Both the position numbers and the translations under genes were made by a program. Of a DNA stretch of 64,000 nucleotides, positions 1-6,373 are shown one piece after another. The DNA is from Oscillospiraceae bacterium. Lineage in GTDB: Bacteria > Bacillota > Clostridia > UMGS1840 > HGM11507. The stretch spans positions 1-64,000 of the forward strand of contig SVKJ01000008.1 of the NCBI GenBank assembly GCA_015068525.1. Reading direction: 5' to 3'. How positions within the stretch are numbered: the stretch's first letter is position 1; every line of letters begins with the position of its first letter. The notes below the pieces were generated by a model. It had not been told where the DNA came from. It did not search any database and saw only the letters and a program-made list of their open reading frames with translations.

Positions 1-27
1 GAGGGTGTATAAAGCACCTTTAACCAT

Positions 28-145
<118 letters not shown>

Positions 146-151
146 TTTTAA

Positions 152-227
152 TCCTCAATAGCTCAGTCGGTAGAGCATGCGGCTGTTAACCGCAGGGTCG
201 TTGGTTCGAGTCCAACTTGAGGAGCCA
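152..227 (+). tRNA. tRNA-Asn (anticodon GTT)
   Basis: The acceptor stem TCCTCAA (152-158) pairs with TTGAGGA (217-223). The anticodon loop CTGTTAA has GTT at 185-187. The T arm contains GGTTCGAGTCC, and discriminator G and CCA are encoded (224-227). It starts 6 nt after the 5S, so it belongs to the rRNA operon. A perfect inverted repeat follows at once (228-259). Confidence 0.97.
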
Positions 228-259
228 ACAAACAGTTTGCCTTATGCAAACTGTTTGTT
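228..259 (+). repeat. Perfect hairpin between tRNA-Asn and tRNA-Glu
   Basis: CAAACAGTTTGC and GCAAACTGTTTG form a 12-bp perfect stem around a short CTTAT loop in the spacer between the two tRNA genes. No long T tract follows, so it looks like a processing structure or a spacer filler rather than a strong terminator. A similar hairpin, CGAGGATA/TATCCTCG at about 353-372, sits in the next spacer. Confidence 0.7.
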
Positions 260-263
260 ATAT

Positions 264-338
264 GGCCCGTTGGTCAAGCGGTTAAGACACCGCCCTTTCA
301 CGGCGGTAACGCGGGTTCGATTCCCGCACGGGTCACCA
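264..338 (+). tRNA. tRNA-Glu (anticodon TTC)
   Basis: The acceptor stem GGCCCGT (264-270) pairs with ACGGGTC (328-334), then discriminator A and encoded CCA (335-338). The anticodon stem CCGCC/GGCGG encloses the loop CTTTCAC with TTC at 297-299. The T arm is GGGTTCGATTCCC. It is the second tRNA of the cluster behind 5S. Confidence 0.97.
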
Positions 339-384
339 TATTTAAGTAAATGCGAGGATACTATATCCTCGTATTTATGAATTA

Positions 385-461
385 GGGCCATTAGCTCAGT
401 TGGTTAGAGCTCCCGGCTCATAACCGGACGGTCCTAGGTTCGAGTCCTAGATGGCCCACCA
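385..461 (+). tRNA. tRNA with CAT anticodon (elongator Met, or Ile2)
   Basis: The acceptor stem GGGCCAT (385-391) pairs with ATGGCCC (451-457), followed by A and CCA. The anticodon loop CTCATAA has CAT at 419-421. It lacks the three consecutive G-C pairs of initiator tRNA, so it is not the initiator. Whether it is elongator Met or the lysidine-modified Ile2 species cannot be decided by eye. The first anticodon-stem pair (412/428) is a C-A mismatch. Confidence 0.9.
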
Positions 462-497
462 AAAATCGACATTCTTCGTTAGAGGAATGTCGATTTT
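462..497 (+). terminator. Terminator of the rRNA/tRNA operon
   Basis: A 13-bp perfect stem AAAATCGACATTC (462-474) and GAATGTCGATTTT (485-497), with a 10-nt loop, starts directly after the CCA of the last tRNA. It is AT-rich at the base and ends in TTTT. It is the likely end of the rRNA transcript. Confidence 0.75.
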
Positions 498-502
498 ACT
501 TA

Positions 503-588
503 TTACCTATTCACTCTTCACTATTCCCTAAAAACCCTTGTCGATTTTTGGAAAGTAATAGGTAATAGGGAATAAGGAAGAAGTAAGG
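503..588. repeat. Inverted heptamer-repeat arms upstream of the first IVP gene
   Basis: Two facing blocks of 7-bp units occur here. The left block (503-530) reads TTACCTA, TTCACTC, TTCACTA, TTCCCTA. The right block (554-588) reads AGTAATA, GGTAATA, GGGAATA, AGGAAGA, AGTAAGG. The right block runs into TGCAAA and a hairpin (AAACTCGC/GCGAGTTT, about 592-611). The order arm, TGCAAA, hairpin, gene is the same as in the second IVP cassette at 19978-20065, although the heptamer sequence differs. It is probably the end of a small mobile element. Confidence 0.6.
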
Positions 589-631
589 TGCAAACTCGCA
601 AAAGCGAGTTTGATAAAAAAGGAGAAAAATC

Positions 632-976
632 ATGGAAAGTCCGTTGCTTATAAAATCAAAACAATTTGCTCTAGATATAATTAAGGTTTGTAATAAAGTA
701 AAAAGCGAAAAAAGAGAAAGTGTACTTACAAATCAGCTTGTTCGCAGTGGCACAAGCATCGGTGCGAATATAAGAGAAGCATTTTACGGGCACGGTAAAA
801 ACGATTTTATTGCAAAACTTCAAATAGCGCTGAAGGAATGTTCTGAAAGTGAATACTGGATTGAACTGCTTATAGAAAGCGGATATTATGACGATAACAC
901 AATTCTGGGGAATTGTGTTGAACTGAAGAAAATACTTATTTCATCTATAAACACGGCAAAGAAAAACAATAAATGA
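632..976 (+). CDS. Four-helix-bundle protein (23S rRNA IVP / S23 family)
   Basis: This 114-aa protein belongs to the four-helix-bundle family first known from intervening sequences in 23S rRNA genes (PF05635/TIGR02436). It carries the family signature RSGTSIGANIREA (about residues 38-50) and the later KECSESEYWIELL helix. The molecular function of free-standing members is not established; relatives such as Avd of diversity-generating retroelements bind nucleic acid. GGAGAAAAATC precedes the ATG at a good distance. Upstream are heptamer arms and a hairpin, downstream a long terminator hairpin. A paralogue in a similar setting lies at 20066-20425, which suggests a mobile cassette. Confidence 0.9.
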   Translation: MESPLLIKSKQFALDIIKVCNKVKSEKRESVLTNQLVRSGTSIGANIREAFYGHGKNDFIAKLQIALKECSESEYWIELLIESGYYDDNTILGNCVELKKILISSINTAKKNNK

Positions 977-1000
977 ATGCATCATTATTGTTCTGCCTTG

Positions 1001-1039
1001 ACACAAAAAAAGAACGCAAATCGCGTTCTTTTTTTGTGT
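1001..1039. terminator. Long perfect terminator hairpin after the IVP gene
   Basis: Positions 1001-1017 and 1023-1039 form a 17-bp perfect stem with a 5-nt loop. The stem holds GAACGC/GCGTTC at the top and seven A-T pairs below, so a run of seven T follows the GC part on the + strand and the mirror arrangement exists on the other. It can act in both directions. Confidence 0.8.
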
Positions 1040-1345
1040 TTGTGTCCGCAAGGACACAACGTCATTTGACCGTAAGAGGTCAACACTGTTTCAGGCTTTG
1101 CCTGAATATCATTTTGTGGCAAAGCCGCAAACAAATACTCTTAGCGGACACAAAATGAAGTTACACTTTCATGGTAAACGATGTTATCTTCGATAAATGA
1201 TATTGTGTTATGCGCAGTTTATAATATAACTGCAAACAGAGTTTGCAATATAACTTTTACATAGTAAAATATCACTCCATTGAAGATGGAATATCACTAT
1301 AACAAGTTCATCCAACCGTTTAGCGCCTCCCCAAAAAGCGACTTG
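1040..1345. repeat. Cluster of small hairpins with ATATAACT/ATATCACT linkers
   Basis: This 350-bp gap has no credible gene. It is filled with short inverted repeats: TGTCC-GCAA-GGACA (1044), TGACC/GGTCA (1067), TTCAGGC/GCCTGAA (1091), TTTG-GGC/GCC-CAAA (1115), TGCAAAC/GTTTGCA (1231) and CCAT/ATGG (about 1277-1289). GTGTCCGC at 1043 can also pair at long range with GCGGACAC at 1145. The last hairpins are joined by ATATAACT and ATATCACT, the linkers seen in the array at 51502-51872. The segment 1266-1332 recurs at 3400-3466. Confidence 0.7.
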
Positions 1346-1391
1346 TATGATACAATTAGATTTTCAATTATTTATTTTTAATAACTTGAAT

Positions 1392-1604
1392 TTACTTGTT
1401 GATGTCTCTTTTTTCGGTTCTGCATAAAATATAGTCTATACTTACATCGTAAAAATCAGCAAGAAGAAGTAAGGTTTCTGTTGGAGGAGTTCTTTCACCC
1501 GTTTCAAATTTGGACAACAACGATTGCTCAATACCTGTTTGCATCTGTAGAGCAATTTGAGTAAGTTTTTTTTCTTTTCTTAATTTTCGTAAATTATTAT
1601 TCAT
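1392..1604 (-). CDS. XRE-family HTH transcriptional regulator
   Basis: This 70-aa protein is a single Cro/CI-type helix-turn-helix. It begins LRKLRKEKKLTQIALQMQTG and has the recognition-helix stretch IEQSLLSKFETGERTP, followed by the usual TLLLLADFYDVSIDYIL helix. It is a minimal DNA-binding repressor without a ligand or protease domain. AGGTGA (complement of 1611-1616) lies upstream of the ATG. Two ATGAC-N5-GTCAT palindromes lie in the region shared with the rightward promoter, so it very likely represses itself and the lipoprotein operon that reads away from it. Confidence 0.88.
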   Translation of the reverse strand: MNNNLRKLRKEKKLTQIALQMQTGIEQSLLSKFETGERTPPTETLLLLADFYDVSIDYILCRTEKRDINK

Positions 1605-1617
1605 TAATAATCACCTA

Positions 1618-1670
1618 ATGACATTATGTCATATTTTTTTCTTGACAAATATGACGAGTTGTCATATAAT
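1618..1670 (+). promoter_or_regulatory. Rightward promoter with two XRE-type operators
   Basis: TTGACA (1642-1647) and TATAAT (1665-1670) are spaced by 17 bp, a consensus sigma-A promoter. A 15-bp palindrome ATGAC-GAGTT-GTCAT (1651-1665) fills the spacer and touches the -10. A second, ATGAC-ATTAT-GTCAT (1618-1632), lies 33 bp upstream, next to the start of the XRE gene. Operator identity with that regulator is inferred from position and symmetry. Confidence 0.82.
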
Positions 1671-1710
1671 AATTTATATAATATAAAAAAATTTTAAAGG
1701 GTGCTAATTT

Positions 1711-1828
1711 ATGAAAAAATTTATTCATGTTGCCTCGTTTCTTTATTAGCATTTTATTTCTTTGCTGTTACGGAAAGAAATACGAATGTTCAAAGTGCAA
1801 GTTGAAGATTTCACAATTATATTATTAA
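1711..1828 (+). pseudogene. Broken small signal-peptide/CxxC gene
   Basis: AAAGGGTG precedes an ATG at 1711 that opens MKKFIHVASFLY and then hits TAG at 1747. In the +1 frame the reading continues from 1748 as SILFLCCYGKKYECSKCKL and ends at 1828. Joined, the two halves look like a short lipoprotein or secreted peptide with a CSKC pair, resembling the intact 49-aa protein at 3157-3306. It sits right behind the repressed promoter. A real frameshift or a sequencing error are both possible. Confidence 0.45.
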
Positions 1829-1948
1829 TGTAATGATGACATAACATATTGAGAAGATAGTGCCCGACGATATAGTGTGTCGTTTGATTACAAAACGTGT
1901 CGCGTTAGATAGTTAATATAGCTTTGAATGGAAAGGATAAGTGATACA

Positions 1949-2599
1949 ATGAAAAAATATATAGGCGTCTTTTTAATGATGTATTTAACATTTTTATTAT
2001 GTAGCTGTGCTTCTAATTATCAACATACTGATAAAGCAAGTGCAAAAGCAATTGATGGCGTGCCAGATGATGTTATATATGAATTTGTAGATAATAAGTA
2101 TAATAGTTATCAGTATCTATATAAAAAAAATCCTGGAAGGAGTTCTAAACCTGTGTTCAATAACGCAATTAATATTTATCAAAGGGTAGACACAATGGTT
2201 GATGTTGATAATTTTATTGTAAATTTAAAAGTTAAGATCAGCGGCGAAATATCTACAAAAGAGGTTGAATTACAATGTGAGTGTCAATTAAGTGATGGTA
2301 CTTGGTATGTGCGTGACACCAATGAAATTGTTAGAAACATAGAATGGCATTATTCAAACTTGACGAATTGTTGGTGGACTGGTGGTGCTGGGTTAGCATA
2401 TAGAGCTTTTCGTATTACAAATGTTAATACACAAAGTCAGAGTATGAATATTATTGATCAAGCTAATAGAGAATATTCAACAAATTATGAAGTATTTGAT
2501 GATTATATAGAGATAAAAATTAAATATGACACAATAAACTGGTTTATTTTTTCAGAGGGACCAATGATTAATGGATATTTTATGAGAAAAGAAAATTAA
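1949..2599 (+). CDS. Putative lipoprotein of unknown function
   Basis: I do not recognise the family. The 216-aa product starts MKKYIGVFLMMYLTFLLCSC, a lipoprotein signal with the probable lipidated Cys at residue 20. The mature part is polar and rich in aromatic residues, with one WWTGG stretch, and ends without a membrane segment, so an anchored extracellular domain is expected. I prefer the ATG at 1949 over an in-frame ATG at 1928, because GGAAAGGA lies just behind the latter. It is probably co-transcribed from the operator-controlled promoter at 1642. Confidence 0.75.
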   Translation: MKKYIGVFLMMYLTFLLCSCASNYQHTDKASAKAIDGVPDDVIYEFVDNKYNSYQYLYKKNPGRSSKPVFNNAINIYQRVDTMVDVDNFIVNLKVKISGEISTKEVELQCECQLSDGTWYVRDTNEIVRNIEWHYSNLTNCWWTGGAGLAYRAFRITNVNTQSQSMNIIDQANREYSTNYEVFDDYIEIKIKYDTINWFIFSEGPMINGYFMRKEN

Positions 2600-2646
2600 A
2601 TCTAGTATCAAAACATAAGAAAAGCAAACTGTGAGGAGGTGATTGA

Positions 2647-3102
2647 ATGAAAAAAATAGTTTCATTTTTTCTAATGTTGATATCAGCTATTTTAGTTTTT
2701 TCAGCTTGTAATAATAGTGAGCCAAAAATTGAAACAACAAAAATGTCGAATGCCGAAAAAATTATTGGAGAATGGTATATAGTCGGAGAAAGTGAAGATA
2801 CAGATTCTGGTGAGCAATTATATGAGTATTATGATTCTCCAGGTGGTAGTTGGATATTTAACAAGGATGGGTGTTATACAATAGCTTTTGCTGGACTTCA
2901 AAATTATAATTATACCATAGATAATGATAATTACATTAAGTCTTATGAAAAAAATGGAGAGTATGTGGGCTTTGATTTAAAAATCTCATGGCACGGAGAA
3001 GACTTGGTTTTGGCGGAGTATTGGAGAGAAGGCAATGATAAAGATGGTCCGTATGACAAAACTAAAGACCACGATTTTTATATTTTAAGGAGAAAAAAAT
3101 AA
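2647..3102 (+). CDS. Putative lipoprotein, lipocalin-like pattern
   Basis: This 151-aa protein has a clear lipoprotein signal (MKKIVSFFLMLISAILVFSAC, Cys at 21). The mature part opens with a GEWYIVGESED segment and then SWIFNKDGCYTI, the pattern of small beta-barrel lipocalin-like domains in which a conserved G-x-W strand is followed by a strand with a D/N-G turn. That fold is an inference from pattern only. GAGGAGGTGATTG is a strong ribosome site, and the gene follows the previous lipoprotein by 47 bp. Confidence 0.75.
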   Translation: MKKIVSFFLMLISAILVFSACNNSEPKIETTKMSNAEKIIGEWYIVGESEDTDSGEQLYEYYDSPGGSWIFNKDGCYTIAFAGLQNYNYTIDNDNYIKSYEKNGEYVGFDLKISWHGEDLVLAEYWREGNDKDGPYDKTKDHDFYILRRKK

Positions 3103-3156
3103 AAAGTTATTTAAGAAATTGTAATTTTAGTAAAAAATGAGAGGAATGTTAATAAA

Positions 3157-3306
3157 ATGAAAAAAATAGTAGTTTTGATTTGTATAATATGTACAGTTCT
3201 ATGCTCTATGAGTGGCTGTGCAAAAAAATGTTATGATTGTGGAAAAATAACTTCAAGAGGATATACCTTTTTTGGAAATTATTATTGTGAAGATTGTGCA
3301 TGGTAA
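3157..3306 (+). CDS. Small lipoprotein with two CxxC knuckles
   Basis: This 49-aa reading frame has an ATG with GAGAGG upstream, a lipoprotein signal ending in MSGC (Cys21), and then CYDCG and YYCEDC, which together could hold one zinc ion. A secreted zinc knuckle this small is unusual. It is the third lipoprotein in a row behind the XRE-controlled promoter and is related in layout to the broken gene at 1711-1828. No function can be assigned. Confidence 0.65.
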   Translation: MKKIVVLICIICTVLCSMSGCAKKCYDCGKITSRGYTFFGNYYCEDCAW

Positions 3307-3399
3307 TGTAAATTTTTTGAACTATTATTATTTTATATTAAAGGTGAAAAAAATAATATCATTAAAATCAAAGGTTTCAATAACACTTTTGATTTATCA

Positions 3400-3466
3400 A
3401 AAATAGCACTCCAACGAAGTTGGAATATCACTTGAAACTTGTCATCTAAACCGTTCGGCTCTTCCA
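3400..3466. repeat. Second copy of the 67-bp hairpin repeat
   Basis: This segment aligns over its whole length with 1266-1332. Both hold CACTCC, a small hairpin, GGAATATCACT, then an AAC-TTGTCATC-type stretch and ACCGTT. The hairpin stem is CCAA/TTGG here and CCAT/ATGG in the first copy, a paired change around a similar GAAG loop. The two copies bracket the XRE-lipoprotein block. Confidence 0.75.
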
Positions 3467-3470
3467 AAAT

Positions 3471-3501
3471 AAAAATCCTGTCGAAAGATAGGATTTTTTG
3501 T
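3471..3501 (+). terminator. Terminator after the lipoprotein block
   Basis: AAAATCCTGTC-GAAA-GATAGGATTTTTT is a short stem with a GAAA tetraloop and a T tract. Directly behind it (3503-3537) are heptamer units TCCTATT, ATTCGTT, CTTCATT, ATTCAAT, the opposite orientation of the block at 554-588. Confidence 0.7.
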
Positions 3502-3628
3502 TTCCTATTATTCGTTCTTCATTATTCAATATTTATAAATTAATAACAAAATAACGCAATTCCTTGTATTCTTTTTTTTGTGCCTCGATTTTCAAAATTG
3601 TTTTTCTAAAATATATTTATCTAAAATA

Positions 3629-3657
3629 TTGCCAACTTTAAAAAAATATGGTAAAAT
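3629..3657 (+). promoter_or_regulatory. Promoter of putP
   Basis: TTGCCA (3629-3634) and TAAAAT (3652-3657) are 17 bp apart, 36 bp upstream of the putP start codon and its AAAGGGGAAG ribosome site. The surrounding gap (3307-3692) otherwise holds only the repeat, terminator and heptamers described separately. Confidence 0.6.
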
Positions 3658-3692
3658 AAATAAAACTATTTTTTTATAAAGGGGAAGATAAT

Positions 3693-5183
3693 ATGGCAGA
3701 AGTATTAGCATTTGTACTTTACTTTGTTATCGTTTTAATGATAGGGATTTATTTCTTTGTTAAATCAAAAAGTACTGACGAAAAAGATTATTTCTTAGGT
3801 GGAAGAAAAATGGGACCTTGGGTTACAGCAATGAGCGCTCAGGCATCAGATATGAGTGCATGGTTACTTATGGGACTTCCGGGAAGCATCCTTGCTTTTG
3901 GGTTAGGTCAGGCATGGATAGGTATCGGTCTTGCAATCGGTACTGCACTTAACTGGATATTTGTGGCAAAAAGACTTAGAAAGTTTTCTAAAGCATCAGG
4001 AGATGCTATCACTATGCCGCAGTATTTATCCAATCGTTTCTTGGCGGTAAATCCTGCACTTAAAATTATATGTGCAGTAGTATTTTTAGTAAGTTTTACA
4101 TTATATGTTGCATCTGCATTCTCTGCAGGTTCAAAAGTGTTCAGTGATTTATTCCCTGTACTTAGCGAACAAAATGCGATGATTATTTTTGCAATAATTA
4201 TCCTTGTTTACACTTTTTTAGGTGGTTACAAGGCAGTATGCTGGACTGACTTTTTTCAAGGTTTCCTTATGCTCGTTGCTTTGATTACAGTTCCGATTGT
4301 TATTGCGCTTACTAAAACACTTGATGTGACAGCATTATCAACAATAACCACTTCGAGCGGAGCAGTTTATCCGTTTACAACCAATTTATTTTCTGCAAGT
4401 CCTAAAGAAATTATATCAGGGCTTGGATGGGGGCTTGGGTATTTCGGAATGCCACATATTTTAGTTCGTTTTATGGCAATAGAAAAACCAAGTATGGTTA
4501 AGAAGAGTGCTATAGTTGCTATAATCTGGGTTGTTATAACATTACTTGCTGCAATATTAATCGCATATTTAGGAAGAATGGTTATCGGTGCAGAACTTTT
4601 AGAAGCAGGCAAACAGGAACTTGTATTTGTTACACTTGCAAGAAGATTGTTCCCAGGATTTATTGCAGGGGTTTTACTTGCTGCAATTATTGCAGCGTCA
4701 ATGTCAACCGCTGACTCTCAACTACTTGTTGCGTCATCTTCTTTCACAAGTGATATATATAAACCTATAATAAGAAAGAATGCATCAGATAAAGAAATTT
4801 TATGGGTTGGAAGAATAATTGTAATAGTTGTAGCAGTTGTTGCTTACTTTATAGCAAGCAGTAAAGGTGAGGGGGCACAAGCAGTTATGGATATGGTTTC
4901 AAATGCATGGGCACTATTCGGAGCAGCATTCGGACCTGTTATGATTTTGTCATTATTCTGGAAACGCCTTACATATAACGGTGCTCTTTTGGGTATTATA
5001 TCAGGGGCAATAGTTGATATTTTATGGTTAGTTTGCATGGCGCACACAGGAATTTACGAAATAGTTCCTGCGTTTATTGTAAGTTTAATAGTAACGGTTG
5101 TGGTTTCTTTAATTGATAAAAAACCGTCAGACGAAATTATTGCAATCTATAATAAGGCTACAGATAATAGCATTGATGACTAA
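3693..5183 (+). CDS. putP: Sodium/proline symporter
   Basis: This 496-aa membrane protein of the sodium:solute symporter family imports proline with Na+. The length and about 13 hydrophobic segments fit PutP. Near the N terminus is DYFLGGRKMGPWVTAMSAQA, followed by ASDMSAWLLMGLPG, the Na+-binding/unwound TM1-TM2 region typical of PutP. The AASMSTADSQLLVASSS stretch in TM8 carries the serine-rich second part of the Na2 site. It is a single-gene unit between its own promoter and a terminator at 5201. Substrate assignment within the family is good but not absolute; pantothenate carriers are the nearest alternative. Confidence 0.92.
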   Translation: MAEVLAFVLYFVIVLMIGIYFFVKSKSTDEKDYFLGGRKMGPWVTAMSAQASDMSAWLLMGLPGSILAFGLGQAWIGIGLAIGTALNWIFVAKRLRKFSKASGDAITMPQYLSNRFLAVNPALKIICAVVFLVSFTLYVASAFSAGSKVFSDLFPVLSEQNAMIIFAIIILVYTFLGGYKAVCWTDFFQGFLMLVALITVPIVIALTKTLDVTALSTITTSSGAVYPFTTNLFSASPKEIISGLGWGLGYFGMPHILVRFMAIEKPSMVKKSAIVAIIWVVITLLAAILIAYLGRMVIGAELLEAGKQELVFVTLARRLFPGFIAGVLLAAIIAASMSTADSQLLVASSSFTSDIYKPIIRKNASDKEILWVGRIIVIVVAVVAYFIASSKGEGAQAVMDMVSNAWALFGAAFGPVMILSLFWKRLTYNGALLGIISGAIVDILWLVCMAHTGIYEIVPAFIVSLIVTVVVSLIDKKPSDEIIAIYNKATDNSIDD

Positions 5184-5200
5184 TTTAATCATATCTTTAT

Positions 5201-5230
5201 AAGAACAGTAAGAAATTACTGTTCTTTTTT
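5201..5230 (+). terminator. Terminator of putP
   Basis: AAGAACAGTAA and TTACTGTTCTT form an 11-bp stem around GAAA, followed by a T tract, 17 bp after the putP stop. Confidence 0.85.
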
Positions 5231-5251
5231 ACGATTAAATTGGTTGTTATA

Positions 5252-5281
5252 TTGACATTAAGTTAACAAAAGTGATATAAT
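5252..5281 (+). promoter_or_regulatory. Promoter of the zinc-ribbon/recX/rimO/pgsA run
   Basis: A perfect TTGACA (5252-5257) and TATAAT (5276-5281) with an 18-bp spacer lie 36 bp before the first start codon. Confidence 0.8.
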
Positions 5282-5316
5282 TAAATGAAAATATAAATTT
5301 ACGAGGAATTTAAAAA

Positions 5317-5739
5317 ATGGAAAAGGTAATATGTTGCCCCAATTGTAAATCGGAAGATTTGAAATTTCCTGAAAATAAATATGATTATATCGTATGTAAT
5401 GATTGTGAGTATGAGTTTTATTCAGTTGAAACTCTTACGGAAGAAATAGAGAGAAAAGAGAAAGTTTTCAGTGTAACAACATATATACAAATCATATCGC
5501 TTATTATAGGTACGTTTGCACTTGCACTATCGGTTTTTATTGATTTTGAACTTAAACTTATACCTCAGTTTTTAATTAAATATGAGTATTCAGCATTTAT
5601 ATCTATAATTGTTGGATTTGTGATGTATTCTGTTTCTCTTATAACATTTTTTATACTATTAAAACAAAGAAATGAGATTAATGTTATAAGGAATATGAGA
5701 AGACATTTAAAAAAGCGTATATACAAAGAAAAAAGGTAA
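5317..5739 (+). CDS. Zinc-ribbon membrane protein, unknown function
   Basis: This 140-aa protein has an N-terminal zinc ribbon (CCPNCKSEDLKF then VCNDCEYEF, residues about 6-36) facing the cytosol, then two transmembrane segments (about 52-76 and 88-117) and a short basic tail ending KKRIYKEKR. No catalytic motif is visible. It is first in a run with recX, rimO and pgsA and is separated from recX by only 4 bp, so it is probably co-transcribed, but the context does not indicate a role. Confidence 0.75.
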   Translation: MEKVICCPNCKSEDLKFPENKYDYIVCNDCEYEFYSVETLTEEIERKEKVFSVTTYIQIISLIIGTFALALSVFIDFELKLIPQFLIKYEYSAFISIIVGFVMYSVSLITFFILLKQRNEINVIRNMRRHLKKRIYKEKR

Positions 5740-5743
5740 AAAA

Positions 5744-6373
5744 ATGCTTGTTACAGATATTAAAAAAAGTTTTCCTTATAAAAAATTAAATGAAGTGTAT
5801 ATAGATTTTGAATTTTCTTTTGCCCTTTATGATTCTGAACTTAGAAAATTTAAAATAGAACTTAATAAAGAAATTGAAAAAGAATTTTTAGAGAACGAAA
5901 TATATCCGTATCTTAAGAAAAAGGCGTTAAATGATGCGCTTAAAATGGTTTTAAGAGCAGATACAACGGTAAAAAATGTGAAGGAAAAATTGACTTTAAA
6001 AAAATATCCTTCATTTGCCATTGATAACGCTTTGGAGTATCTTGAAACAAAAGGATTTGTTGATGATTTAGAATATGCGATAAATTTTATCAAACATTCA
6101 TTTAACAAGGGAAAAGGAAAAAAATATGTTGAGTTTGAACTTGCAAAACGAGGATTAAAAAACGATAAAACAGAAGCATTTTTAGATAAATATTATAAAG
6201 AAGATTTAATATGTGATGTAACTGATAAAAAACTTATATCACTTATAAAAGGCAAAGATAAACCTGATTATAAAGACCTTAACAAATTAAGAGATTATCT
6301 TGTAAGGCAGGGTTTTTGCTATGATGAGGTAAACGAAGAAATTTTACGGGTGAGACGAAATTATGAAGACTAA
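5744..6373 (+). CDS. recX: Regulatory protein RecX
   Basis: RecX binds RecA filaments and limits recombination and the SOS response. The 209-aa length is typical of Firmicutes. The three-helix repeats are recognisable: ALKMVLRADTTVKNVKEKL, then the signature repeat with DDLEYAINFIKHSFNKGKGKKYVEFELAKRGL (here about residues 105-140) and a C-terminal repeat LRDYLVRQGFCYDEV. The R-x-x-S/T of the usual R-R-S signature is replaced by RADTT. It overlaps rimO by 11 nt. recA itself is not in the window. Confidence 0.85.
   Translation: MLVTDIKKSFPYKKLNEVYIDFEFSFALYDSELRKFKIELNKEIEKEFLENEIYPYLKKKALNDALKMVLRADTTVKNVKEKLTLKKYPSFAIDNALEYLETKGFVDDLEYAINFIKHSFNKGKGKKYVEFELAKRGLKNDKTEAFLDKYYKEDLICDVTDKKLISLIKGKDKPDYKDLNKLRDYLVRQGFCYDEVNEEILRVRRNYED

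Noticed and set aside
177..380. 67-aa ORF across the tRNA genes
   Set aside because: It is made of tRNA-Asn and tRNA-Glu sequence; the RNA genes explain it fully.
632..976. Avd gene of a diversity-generating retroelement
   Set aside because: Avd is related to this family, but no reverse transcriptase, template repeat or variable repeat lies near either IVP gene.
973..1158. 61-aa ORF after the first IVP gene
   Set aside because: It reads through the perfect terminator hairpin at 1001-1039 and the mini-hairpins behind it, has no ribosome site of its own and resembles no protein. It is repeat DNA.
4367..4612. Antisense ORF inside putP
   Set aside because: It is a shadow of the putP frame, with no ribosome site or promoter. 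The same holds for the many antisense frames in pckG, groEL, lysC and murG.
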